Of a DNA stretch of 64,000 bases, positions 48,781 through 59,262 are shown in pieces. The notes beneath the pieces were generated by a model. That model saw nothing but the letters and a program-made list of their open reading frames with translations, made no database searches and was not told where the DNA came from. Source of the stretch: Macrostomum hystrix (Eukaryota; Platyhelminthes; Macrostomidae). The stretch lies in assembly GCA_950097015.1 (NCBI GenBank), contig CATNEN010000039.1:17268501-17332500 (forward strand), written 5' to 3'. Position 1 is the stretch's first letter. The number at the start of each line of letters is the position of its first letter. A program made the translations under genes and the position numbers.

Positions 48781-50159
48781 TGAGTTTTGCTCGTTGCAAA
48801 AAGAATTTTTCATCGCGTTGCGCTTGCTAAATCTGATTCTTGCGACAGTTTTGGCCATAGACATCAAAATTGGTGCTGCGGTGTGGTGGCAACTTCTCAA
48901 GAAATGTACTTTCAGAATATAATATATTTGGATGCTTAATGGCTTTGGGTTTCTGCATAACAACCACAGTGACATTACTAATGACACACCCGCCCGCACA
49001 ACAAAGATACGTATGGATACGTAAGTACAACGTTAGTTTTAGGTATCCATGCAACGTATGGGATACGTGTTTTTCGTGGTTGCAGTTACGTATCTATCTC
49101 GTTTCTGAAACGTTCCCAAGATACGTAACAGATACGTCGCATTTGGCGTCAAATGTGCAGGATATATAGCAGAAATTTTTGTGATGAAAATTACCAACTG
49201 CATTTGCGTTTGCAACAATTTCAAGACGCTCCGTGGATCGTAAAAATTTAATTTTTAGATCATAATTATATAGCAGCACCCAATAGAAAAATAAACATTA
49301 ATAAGATAGTCTTAATAAAATATTTTTTATACTGAATATAATGAGTAAATGAGATAAACTTTAATTTTTTTGCTACTTTTGGTGTTAAAGGGTATCGTTA
49401 TATTTATTTAATGTTTTTTATTCTTATATACATTAAAGTACTTAAATGTCTTTTAAATCAACTAAAAAAAGAAATAAATTTTGAATAAAAAACAAGTGTT
49501 GCATTGATAAGGGCATTATTGATTAAGTGCATTTTTAAACAAGGAGTGGAAGTAAGGCTTACGAAATAAGCAATGACAGGTAGCGGAGCTTAGCAATGAC
49601 AGGGGACCAGTGACAAATTGAGAGAGTGGTAGACAACGAAAGTTGGGGATTGCTGCTGTCGTGCTGGCCTCTAGAGCAGTGCCGGCGGGCAGGGTCGGGA
49701 CAGTTCTCTTTTGGCCAGTACGGTTGCCGGGCAGGACAATCACGAAAGGGGATGAGTCTTCCAGTACAGTCCCGGGGCAAGATAAAAGCATGGGAGAAAT
49801 CCATGGTCGCAATCGGCAGGCGTCAAGTGAGTCAAGAGTTTAAGGCGCGATATAAAATATTCTATTTAAAAGAGTCGCAAATTGAGGTCATTGAGGCCAC
49901 TCTCTCGCTCTCTGATTCGACACTGTGTCCGAAACCGACATCGAGAATGTGAGAAGCGCATGATAAAAGAAAAATGAGGGTTCGGAGGGGGGGTAGCCGG
50001 TAGTTTCGCTCAGGGGAGGCTGTTAATCATGGCCTCCTGGTATGCGGTTACGAAATAGTGGACAGAATAGTGTTAAGAACAATAGTTGCACAACACAGCA
50101 ACAGGTTAGGAGTCCAATAGGGGGGTAATCGCTGACATGATTGCATAATCGAGAAGGAA

Positions 50160-50335
50160 CAATCAATAATCGCTACCCTCCTCCCAATCGCTCGCCTCCC
50201 GATCGCTCGCCTCTCGATCGCTCGCCTCTCGATCGCTCGCCTCTCGATCGCTTGTCTCCTGATCACTTGCCTCTCGATCGCTTGTCTCCTCACGACCGCT
50301 TGCCTCTTCCTGAACCTCCCCAGCAGCCCGCCTCT
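50160..50335. repeat. 15-bp repeat (CGATCGCTCGCCTCT) at 3' end of transposon gene
   Basis: Tandem 15-bp units with variants such as TGTCTCCTGATCACT. In the minus strand they encode D-R-E-A-S / D-Q-E-T-S pentapeptides that continue the reading frame of the spliced gene to its stop. This array may therefore be genuinely translated. Confidence 0.85.
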
Positions 50336-51020
50336 TCATTCTCTTGAGGACTTCACCAATGCAGCTACGCGGTTTATTGTTACCCAACTGTCGGCGGTAA
50401 ACTTTAGATCCAACAAGAATATCTGAAAAGTTTTTTTACATAAAGCCTAAATGTGAATCCTTAGTCCAGATCCCAGAAAGCTGCACTCAAATAGATTATT
50501 TTAAACTGGAATACTTACGAACAATGCTCTCGGCCACTGCAGGTGGCAATCTTTGCTTGCCCTTTCGGCCTTCCATACTGAGGTGCTGAAGCACTGTCGG
50601 GGTGGCCAAGGTACAGAGCAGCATCATTGTAATTGCGTCGGTCAGCTTCGGGTGGGTCTCTATCCACAGAGCTAACTGCTGGAGCTGTTATAAGTACAAA
50701 AAAATAAATTAACTTGAAGTTTCACAGATTTGAGGCCAGCATTTTAAAACTTACGAAGGCTGCCTTCACAGTAGGAACCTCATCCACCTGCTTGACAAAT
50801 TGCTTCAGTGCATCAAGAGAGCGCACTGGAAGACCTTGGAGGCTTGTCGGCTTTTTGCTGCTATTGCCACTTAATGATGACTTCCAAAACTCATCACTAT
50901 CACTAGACATCTCACTAGACTGGTCATCAGAAATAGTTGAACTGGAGCTATTTTCACTTTCTGGGTTATACATTTCCAACTTCTTTTCAGAAACTGTTCT
51001 ACACAAGCTCCAGATTACTG
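50163..51020 (-). CDS. Spliced gene inside the putative transposon, function unknown
   Basis: Three exons join in frame with good GT/AG sites: about 51020-50755 (donor TTC|GTAAGT, phase 0), 50684-50519 (acceptor TTATAACAG, donor GTAAGT, phase 1) and 50422-50163 (acceptor CTTTTCAG). The product starts with an acidic serine-rich stretch (S-S-S-S, D-D, S-D-S-D-E). A helical middle part follows (L-Q-Q-L-A-L-W-I-E, then T-L-A-T-P-T-V-L-Q-H-L-S), and then a basic segment crossing the last splice (V-G-S-K-V-Y-R-R-Q-L-G and K-R-M-K-R-R). It ends in a D-R-E-A-S repeat tail coded by a 15-bp tandem repeat. The 5' end is uncertain: no ATG opens the first exon, and stop codons lie upstream. A possible ATG exon at 51183 reads M-S-K-H-K-K-S-A-A-R. 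I do not recognise the family. It may be a transposon accessory protein or a host gene carried by the element. Confidence 0.5.
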
Positions 51021-52444
51021 TTCAAATAGTTGAGAATCATCAGAACTACTATTAGTTGGTTGGATGATGAAATTTAGTAGATGGTTCTAAATATAGTTCA
51101 GTAGATCCTGAGTCATTAATACTATCTACTAAACAGTGACTAATTTTCATTAGCCTTGCAGCTGATTTTTTATGTTTGCTCATGAGCTGAAAAAGTTAAA
51201 GAGTATTTTTTATTAGTTGTCAACTTTATAAATGAGCCAAATACTATGTTATGGTATGTTAGCTATTCAATAGTCTACTAGAATATATATTTAATTGTTA
51301 TTTTATACTAGAGTAAAGTATCATGGAACTAAATAGCATATTATCAAAACCAAACATGAGATTAGTCTTGTTAAAATATTTTCTTAGGTGAAGGCTCTTT
51401 AGAAAGAAGACTTCATTGACCAAATATAAGTGCAAAAGATTATCTGTGGAGAATCAAAGACAAAATTATAAAATCTAAGACAGCCATTTTTATAGTTAAA
51501 AGTAAGAAATGGTCCTTTATTGTTTTTGTAGAAACTTTTTTCTATAGGAAACATTAAACTATTTTCTTTTGAAATTGTTTTACTTTAGATCTCTAATAAC
51601 TTTTATTATGACTGTTTGAAGTTGAAAACTTGACAACAGATTTCTATTTTTGGTCTAACAATACCAAAATCAATGTTTGTTTTGATGATTAAATTGTCAT
51701 AGCATTTTTAATAATCTATTTATTTAAAGTCACACTTTTTTGAAAAAAAAAGAATTATTATATACAATTTCCTTTTGAAAGAAACAATGTTATGCCATTT
51801 TTTATAGCAGTTTTTTTAATTTGAAACAAATCTCAAATTATTGTTCAGTTTGATAATACACTACACCAACATAATTTAGTGTCTTTCCTCTTTTTTGTTT
51901 ACTTAATTTAAGACAAAAGACTTCTTTATAATTACAAATTACAAGTTATATATGTCCTATGTAAAAGTTCAAAGATTTTGGTTGATTGCGAGTGGTGAGT
52001 GCAATGCAAGGTGGTTTAGCATTAATGTAGAAAGAGCGCTCTGTACACGCGCGTTTTTGCATTCAAAAAAATAATTTATAGTACTAATTTAAACTAATTT
52101 AAATTGCGTACATAAACACATTGCTAAGGCATGCATTAAAAAGTCAAGCCTGTCGGATAATTCTTATTAGTAAATAGTATACATTTATATAAGTCAAAAT
52201 ATTTTTGTCCATACGGCATAACATCGAAGGTTTTAGCGATACGTATTGATACGTATAAGTGACTTTTGCTGCCTGCTCAAAATGGTCTAAAAATAATATT
52301 TTCGACTTCCTTTAATTTTTCAAATCAGGGTAAAGCAAAAGCCAGCTTTGAAAATAAAACATTGGACAAAAAGGTCATTTTTTCCGAACGTTTCCGGTGA
52401 TACGTATATGTCACCTAAATGATACGTCCCTTTGCTGTGCGGGC

Positions 52445-53026
52445 CGAAGTATTAAAGAAAAAGAGCCCTGTAGCATTAAAGTAAAATAAAAAACACACGA
52501 TCCACAAACCTTAAAGAGTCTAAGAAAGTAGATTGCCGTACAATTTGCTGCCGAATTTCACATCGGAGCTGGATGGAGTCAGTTCCATGTTCATCTCCAA
52601 CAGACTGGGCTCAGTATCTCATAGGTGGAGATGCCCTGCTGCTGCTGCTGTCGGTGGTGATGACGCGATGTCAGGTGCTGCTAACAAGTTTTTTAGGTTA
52701 TATATAAATGTTGTAGCCACACTGTAGCTCAAAAAAAGCGCGATCGTTACTATATAGTATGCGACAAAATATGCCAAGTATCTGAACTATTATGCATGCG
52801 CATACGATATAAAATACAATTCAGAAACTATAGACTATAAAGATAGATTACAAGACCAGGACACATGGACTAGCATAGTGATTATTATTTATATGCATAG
52901 TGATCCTAATTGACATCACCACCACGGGCATTATTTTCTTTTAACTTTTCCAAATCTCGTTCTTCATGCTGCACCCACAAATATATGGACCTAAACGCTA
53001 AAAGAGCGTTTTAAAGATTATGTTTA
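52445..53026. other. Intervening DNA, no gene seen
   Basis: About 580 bp between two mobile elements. No supported features. Confidence 0.5.
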
Positions 53027-53037
53027 CCTATTTCGAA

Positions 53038-53481
53038 AAGGGGCGAGTGGGTCAGCGGCTAACGTCGCTGCCTCGCACTCCAATGGACGCTAGTTCGATT
53101 TACCCTTCAAGTCACGATTAATTTCGGGGCTTGTTGGGGGGTTTGGACTGTAGCGACCGGCGGAGGTGCACCATATTTCGTGCAATCAAAGCTTGAAATA
53201 ATAGCTTCGCTCCTACCTTCTGTGTGCCTGTTCTGCGTTGCGTGAGTTGTGTGCGTTGGGGCGTGAGACCTTGCGGGGGTGGCTGGAGGGCGGGTGTACA
53301 CCGCCGCGCGCTTTCTGGACTTCCGTCAGCGCGATTGGATAAGCCGTCCCTGGCTGGTCTGTGCCGCTGTGTGTGGTGCCTGCTCAGGGGAGGCGGCGCG
53401 ATCGCCGGTCTGGGGGCGTGCCGCTCCGTCGCTTGTGCGACAAGTGCCCCGGGCCCCCCTGCAAAATAGATAGATAGATTT
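53038..53481 (+). mobile_element. tRNA-derived SINE, family B, with 11-bp target duplication
   Basis: Begins with a tRNA-like head: A-box-like TGGGTCAGCGG at about 53048, B-box-like AGTTCGATTTA at about 53092. A GC-rich body of about 350 bp follows, ending in the tail ATAGATAGATAGATTT. A perfect 11-bp direct repeat CCTATTTCGAA flanks it (53027-53037 and 53482-53492), the hallmark of LINE-driven insertion. Its sequence differs from family A. The well-preserved duplication suggests a fairly recent insertion. Open frames inside are by-products of high GC. Confidence 0.85.
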
Positions 53482-53492
53482 CCTATTTCGAA

Positions 53493-54856
53493 CGAAATAG
53501 GAACGAAATTAGTTTTCTAAAGTGAAATTAAAAGCGCTAGCTAGTCGCTCAACACTTTAGCCGCTGACATTAGAGAGAGGCCGGACCATGAATTAAGCCC
53601 CCCAAAATTTGCATCAGCGAGCCAATATAGCTCATATTGACGTCTAGTCTGCCAAATCCATGTTGAAATGGATTTATAACATCAATAGCTAGCTCTCCGT
53701 GAAATGTCAACATGCCAGCATTCGCCGAGAAAGAAAATGACGAAAGCTTGAATGAGCAATGCATATGCATAATGGATGTCAATATTCTCTTTCTATGCAT
53801 GAAGGTGTATTGGCGTCTGTGAGACTGCTTTTGCATAGACTGCGTGATCTGCGGAATAATTGATTGATCAATGATGATACTGCAGCTCCCGAATCCATGT
53901 ACTTGAATGTACTGTATTAGTATAATAGGCACAATTTGCTCCTTAAGTCTAAGATGCATTTATGATCGCTTTAGATTAAGAATACACTTTCATACCTTTT
54001 AATTAGCTTTAATGTCGCATTGAACATGCAGCTAGTCCTGGGAGTAATTATTTGCATGACGACAATGTCCATAAAAAACTACTTTTAAAAGTCCACTATA
54101 TGATTATTAAAGAAAAGTGTACACGTTTACTTTTCTCAGAAACATTGTTGATCTGTTGTTGTATCTCAACCATAGACAGGATCAAGATTAATTGTGATCT
54201 TGATAAACCAAGATAAAAGTGGTTTATTAATTGTGAGTAAATAAACAGTCACTATTAATTACAAACAGTTTGATTGGAATTCACTTATGGCTACAAATTA
54301 AATTAAACATGTTATCTGCAGCAATATTCAAGCAGACTAATAATTACAAAGCGTCCTCCTGACAAAGCCATGCAGCATGATTTGATAAGCAGCAATTAAA
54401 ATCACAGTTTCCGGGTTTGCCTATCAAGCTTCTAGCGACTCGTATCTTGATGGTTGTCTGAAGTTCTCAAATCAGAAAGCCAATTTTTTATAATTGAGGC
54501 TTGAAATGGAGTTGGTGTTATGTTTGCAATTCAGCTTAGATAAACTAATTTCAACTGGCACAAGCATGAGTGAGCGTGACAAAGAAGACAACACATAATG
54601 CTTTAAGTACACGGTGATTTGCCACGAATAAGACTCAAGTGGGTGAGAGGGCCTCGAGCTGAGGCCTGATACTTTCCAACAGATAATGCACATCGATAAG
54701 TGGTATTTGCGGATAAGAATCTGTGATCAACTGGGTGGCATCTATATTCAAGTATGCAGGTAATTTAAAATGCATCGAGAAGATTACTGTTGAATCTAAT
54801 AAAAACGACACAATGTGTGAATACTTTACTATACTGCTCAAAAATTCGTGATTCGT
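53493..54856. other. AT-rich intergenic DNA with one dubious open frame
   Basis: About 1.36 kb. A 129-codon minus-strand frame (53570-53959, ATG start) is the longest here, but it has no recognised domain, no obvious codon bias and no splice partners. I leave it uncalled. Nothing else is visible. Confidence 0.45.
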
Positions 54857-55115
54857 GTTGAGGCCGCGTTCATTTTGGGCGCAGCCGCGAAGAGAAGTCT
54901 TGGGGGCTAGTCGTGCAATTTGAAAGTGTGCACATTCTGACGATGAGAAAGTCACGCAGATGTACACACGTGTGCGAGCGTATGCCTGTGTACAGCATCC
55001 GTGTGCGTGTGTGCTCAGGAGTCAGCGAAATGGGCAGAATCGCCTCGTCGCTGGCTGCGGGTCTAGTGTCACCAACTGATGATGTGCCATTGCCCACAGC
55101 CCTCCTGCAATTACA
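54857..55115 (+). mobile_element. tRNA-derived SINE, family A, head missing
   Basis: Plus-strand copy from GAGGCCGCGTTCATTTTGGG to the 3' end CCCTCCTGCAATTAC. It contains GCGCAGCCGCGAAGAG, GTCGTGCAATTTGAAAGTGT (small deletion), CGATGAGAAAGTCACGCAGA, and CGCTGGCTGCGGGTCTAGTG. The tRNA-like head is absent, as expected for 5' truncation. Confidence 0.85.
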
Positions 55116-55272
55116 TTTTTTCTTATTCAGGGACTAAAACGGTATCGTTATTTAGTGAGACACTTGACCCTTAATTGCTTTCTGGATAGCATTAACTCGA
55201 CTAATTAAGAGTGAATAGTCCATGAACCGAACAGCAGTAGTCTACTTTAGTAGTCCTTGGTATTCGCACCAT

Positions 55273-56244
55273 TCACCGAGACTTTGTTAGCTGGCGCAAC
55301 GAATCCTGCAGCCTGGCAACCGTTGTCAATGCGTTTCGGGCCCTCTTAGTGTCGGCGGCAAAGTGCTGATTGATGAAATGGAACTGGCGAACTTGCTCGC
55401 CTCGCTGATTTCTCTGCTCGCTGAGGTTCTGATGCCACAGTCGAAATCCCACCTGGTCGAGCTGGGCCAGGACTCTGAGCTCGTCTCGCTTTAGCTCAAC
55501 AGTGGCATTGCGACTGATGGGAACAGCCAGTAGCATCTGTTTCACATTGAGCAGGGACTCGTCTGTGATAGCTGTTTCAATCGGCTTCCATCCGAAATCG
55601 CCGATATTTACTTCGAGCACATCAACGATAACGCCATCAGCTCCAAGACGTTTCAAATGCTCCAAATATGTGTCGGTGACCCAGGCTCCCAAGGACTTCT
55701 TGGTAGGGAGGCTCTCTTTCAGGTGCACCAAGCTGCTAGTTCGAGTTTGCAGACGCGGCATTGTGGGGTCGAACAAAATCACCTGACAGCCAAACTTTGT
55801 AGCGAAGCTATAGGCTTCGAACTGCCACCGAGCGTTGCTGTCAAAGGAGATTGCGAAGCATGGCGACAAGGGGCTGAACGGCCCGGCTGAGCAAAGTCGC
55901 CAGGAAGTGTCGCGCCGCTTACCGAGCTGCGTGGCGCTGCTACAGTTTGCGGTGACACGCAGAGTTGCCCGGCTGTTGTAGATGATGTACACGCTAGCGT
56001 CGCTCAGGCGATCCACACGGTCAGCGTATAGTCGGTGGTGGCCGTGAATCACCGACACCTGGTCGTTGCCGAAGCGGAACACTGTCGGACCGCTGTTCCG
56101 TCCGCCTGGCCTGGCAGATCCGAACAAGAAGCGACTCAACGCTCTGTAGGGATTGCCAATGAAAGTTAGCAAGAAAATCAATGTTGAAATCAGAGCAACT
56201 GCGAGAAGCGCTTTTCGTCTGGAGTCCAGGAATCTTCTAGCCAT
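55273..56244 (-). CDS. FkbM/METTL24-like membrane protein
   Basis: Single-exon frame of 323 residues. Residues 11-31 form one transmembrane helix after a basic N terminus, so a type II (Golgi-like) membrane protein is expected. The lumenal part resembles the FkbM/METTL24 family of methyltransferase-like proteins: C-F-A-I-S-F-D-S-N at 129-137, an F-E segment, then G-C-Q-V-I-L-F-D-P-T-M at 152-162, and D-V-L-E-V-N-I-G-D-F-G-W at 208-219. The latter stands where the family has a K-x-D-I-E-G-x-E-W motif. The usual S/G-x-G-x-x-x-D SAM loop is not typical here and the K-x-D-I-E-G motif is altered, so activity is uncertain. Metazoan expansions of this family often show such changes. N-x-S/T sites support a lumenal location. 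Start: ATG at 56244, directly before the basic stretch. Confidence 0.7.
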   Translation of the reverse strand: MARRFLDSRRKALLAVALISTLIFLLTFIGNPYRALSRFLFGSARPGGRNSGPTVFRFGNDQVSVIHGHHRLYADRVDRLSDASVYIIYNSRATLRVTANCSSATQLGKRRDTSWRLCSAGPFSPLSPCFAISFDSNARWQFEAYSFATKFGCQVILFDPTMPRLQTRTSSLVHLKESLPTKKSLGAWVTDTYLEHLKRLGADGVIVDVLEVNIGDFGWKPIETAITDESLLNVKQMLLAVPISRNATVELKRDELRVLAQLDQVGFRLWHQNLSEQRNQRGEQVRQFHFINQHFAADTKRARNALTTVARLQDSLRQLTKSR

Positions 56245-56844
56245 ATTTGTCTGCTGGGTGCAGCTCTGGTTGCTGTTATTCAGTCGGCTGTAGGCACAAT
56301 ATTCCTATATTTTAAAAAGAAGAAATACTACTTCGTAAAAGGGCTTGTAAATCTGTTTTGAGTCGGCTCCTGAGAGGTGGGTGCTGCTTCTATAATGGAG
56401 CTTCTGAGTGTACACAGGTTGGGGCGTGTCACGCGCCACTAACTCTGGGGTGTGGGGGTCAAGCTATAGTGTACATACATACATGTCTAAATTACACTGT
56501 GAGCAGAGGTGAGGCACAGCCAAGTACCACATTCTTCTTCTTTAGTCATTATGGGTGCGGCTAGGGAAGGGTGGAAAGAGAGAAAATGAATAGAAAATAC
56601 ACCACAACCTGTACGGGCCGTTGTACGATACAGGCTAAAAATTGATTCATCGCACAGGCAAAATTAATTGAAGTTGTGTGGGATTTTAACTCAGGTATCG
56701 GCTAAATTTCTTGGAGATAACCAATTATGACTATTGGAATTTAAAATAATATATAAATATTTCATTAGAGTTTGATAAATTTGGTATGTCCTAATAATAA
56801 TTTGGCATTTAATTATTTTTTAATGCTAAGAGTGTACATTAATT
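56245..56844. other. Intergenic DNA upstream of the METTL24-like gene
   Basis: About 600 bp, no gene. It contains the likely promoter of the minus-strand gene, but no definite motifs. Confidence 0.45.
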
Positions 56845-57232
56845 CCCACAACCCAACCAGTGGCATATCATTCCCACAACCAATCAGTGGCATATCATTC
56901 CCACAACCAATCATAGGCATATCATTCCAACAACCAATCAGTGCATATCATTCCCACAACCAATCAGTGGCATATCATTCCCACAACCAACCAGTGGCAT
57001 ATCATTCCCACAACCAATCAGTGGCATATCATTCCAACAACCAATCAGTGCATATCATTCCCACAACCAATCAGAGGCATATCATTCCCACAACCAATCA
57101 GTGCATATCATTCCCACAACCAATCAGTGCATATCATTCCCACAACCAATCAGTGCATATCATTCCCACAACCAATCAGTGGCATATCATTCCCACAACC
57201 AATCAGTGGCATATCATTCCCACAACCAGAGA
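56845..57232. repeat. 27-bp minisatellite (CAACCAATCAGTGGCATATC core)
   Basis: About 14 units of 27 bp (or 25 bp lacking GG), each with the core and ATTCCCA. Each unit contains CCAATCA, a CCAAT-box-like motif, but I attach no function to this. Confidence 0.95.
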
Positions 57233-57739
57233 GACAAAAAGAAAATTCCAGTATGAGAAATAAGCAATTAGATTCAAAAAATGTCGTTAAAAAGTGACTG
57301 GCTGAATAGTGGAAATAGATCTGTGAACGTGAAAAAAGTTAATAGTGAAAAAAGCAACTCACTTTCGCTGTTTCTGTTTTGGCTTAATTAATTGAGCAAG
57401 CAATATACCTTGACACTGACTTAAAAATCGATAGAGCATTTCAGCAATAAATTAGAAACTATCTAAATTGAATGCAACGCCCTCAAGCGGAGCAGTACGG
57501 AGATTGTCACACAGCATGCTTATGAACATGAGTGGATTGCTAGCTAGTCAATATGCTCAAAACAGACAAGGGATCGATAGCAGTGAAAGATCAGAACTCT
57601 ATAACCTGGATTGAAAATAGTTTGTGTTCTTGCAAAGCAGTTTTTATTGTGAATCAAATTTCATGTCTCCAGTGATATTCGGAAAGCTTTAACGATTCAG
57701 TTAGAACTGTTATAATACTCGTATTTTAGGAGTGACTAA
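57233..57739. other. Non-repetitive spacer, no gene seen
   Basis: About 500 bp between two minisatellites, similar in length to the spacers in the first 18 kb. Confidence 0.5.
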
Positions 57740-58300
57740 TACAATCAGGGTCAATACTAGAGGGACACTGCAGAAGACAGAGTCAATACTACACGGAGAC
57801 TGCAGAAGACAGGGTCAATTCTACAGGCCATTGCAGAAGACAGGGTCAATTCTACACGGAGACTGCAGAAGACAGAGTCAATTCTACACGGAGACTGCAG
57901 AAGACAGGGTTAATTCTGCACGGAGACTGCAGAAGACAGAGTCAATTCTACACGGAGACTACAGAAGACAGGGTTAATTCTGCACGGAGACTGCAGAAGA
58001 CAGGGTTAATTCTGCACGGAGACTGCAGAAGACAGGGTTAATTCTACATGGAGACTGCAGAAGACAGAGTCAATTCTACATGGAGACTGCAGAAGACAGA
58101 GTCAATTCTACATGGAGACTGCAGAAGACAGGGTCAATTCTACACGGAGACTGCAGAAGACAGGGTTAATTCTACACGGACACTGCAGAAGACAGAGTCA
58201 ATTCTACACGGAGACTGCAGAAGACAGAGTCAATTCTACATGGAGACTGCAGAAGACAGGGTTAATTCTGCACCGAAACTGCAGAAGTCTGAATCAATTC
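57740..58300. repeat. 32-bp minisatellite (GAGACTGCAGAAGACAGRGT core)
   Basis: About 17 units of 32 bp: the core followed by CAATTCTACACG or TAATTCTGCACG. Each unit has a PstI-like CTGCAG palindrome. It decays into unique sequence at about 58300. Confidence 0.95.
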
Positions 58301-58907
58301 TACAAAGAGGCTTATACCTAAAGAGTTTTCAGAAATCCAATTTTTATGTGCATGCTTGTCATTCAGCCGTAAATAAAAAATCTGTTTTATTCGACGCTTA
58401 CACCAGCGACTGTCTCTTCTTTGATTCTGCCTCGATTCATGAACTCAAATTACCGCTTGAGAAATTTATTTAAAAATTAACCGATTTAGACTGCAACTGA
58501 GCTAAAGATAATTGCGTGACTTCTTTTGTTATCATGCTGATTTTGCAACTCGTAATCAAATAACTCGAAGCTCAAAGCTAGACAGAATTGCGTCACGCCG
58601 ATTGAGCACAGCTACGAGTAGTAGAGCGATCACAGAGCGATCACAGAGAAGGAACACATTTTTGAGGTCAAAAAGTTCGATGCAATCCTTAATTTTGCAG
58701 TTTCTTCTTTAGCTTAATTCTTTCGCTTTTCGCGGCAATGAACACGGTAAGGTAATTACAAGCATAACTATTCTGAGAACTCTGCTCAGAACTCTGTCAG
58801 CGGTGAAACTTAATCAACTCGAATATCGCTGCGTCTAAGACTGAAGTCTCTAAGCGCAACTTTAAGAGGCAATTTTGTCACAATGGGAGGTTGTAGCTAG
58901 AGCTTTG
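58301..58907. other. Non-repetitive DNA, no gene seen
   Basis: About 600 bp. The plus-strand frame that leaves the 32-bp array continues to 58473 without recognisable motif. Confidence 0.45.
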
Positions 58908-59262
58908 GGGGGCTGAGTGGCAGAGCGGTTAACGCATTTGCCTCTCGCACCAAGGTCCCTGAGCTCGATTCCGCGGCGAGGCCGCATTCATTTGGGGCGC
59001 AGCCGCGGAGAGAAGGCTTGGAGGCTTGTCGTGCAATTTACGCCCTTGAGGGCCAACCTCCAAGGCACTGTGAGGGTGTACACTGCCTGACAATGAGAAA
59101 CTCAGGGCTCAGATGTACACACCTGTGTGAGCGTATGCCTGATTACAGTATCTGTGTGTGTGTGCTCAGGAGTCAGCGAAACTGTCAGAGTCGCCTCCTC
59201 GCTGGCTGCGGGTCCAGTGTCACCAACTGATGATGTGCCATTGCCCGCAGCCCTCCTGCAAT
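58908..59262 (+). mobile_element. tRNA-derived SINE, family A, full-length reference copy
   Basis: Starts at GGGGCTGAGTGGCAGAGCGG with a perfect pol III A box (TGGCAGAGCGG) and a B-box-like AGCTCGATTCC 40-50 bp later, as in a class II (Ser/Leu-type) tRNA. The body runs through GAGGCCGCATTCATTTGGGG, GTCGTGCAATTTACGCCCTT, GAGGGTGTACACTGCCTGAC, GCTCAGGAGTCAGCGAAACT and GGCTGCGGGTCCAGTGTCAC to CCGCAGCCCTCCTGCAATTA. Length is about 355 bp. It is the best copy in the window. Target duplications are not clear. Confidence 0.9.

Larger units (their letters stand above)
48992..52444. mobile_element. Putative 3.45-kb DNA transposon with GATACGT subterminal motifs
   Basis: Left end GCCCGCACAACAAAGATACG (from 48992); right end reads, in reverse complement, GCCCGCACAGCAAAGGGACG (to 52444). 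The first 23 bases match at 20 positions. Both ends carry clusters of GATACGT-type motifs: left at about 49006-49130, right at about 52241-52428. Repeated subterminal motifs of this kind are typical transposase-binding sites. A CCG triplet flanks both ends (48990-48992 and 52444-52446) and could be a 3-bp target duplication if the element is CCCGCACA...TGTGCGGG; this is weak. Inside is a spliced minus-strand gene but no transposase that I recognise. Superfamily unknown. Confidence 0.65.

Noticed and set aside
49516-49812. 98-codon minus-strand frame inside the putative transposon as part of a transposase
   Set aside because: No transposase motif and no splice sites linking it in frame to the assembled exons.
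53224-53473. Open frames with cysteine-rich peptides in GC-rich DNA
   Set aside because: They lie wholly inside the SINE that has a clear target duplication.
53570-53959. 129-codon minus-strand open frame
   Set aside because: No domain, no codon bias, no splice partners; it lies between mobile elements in AT-rich DNA.
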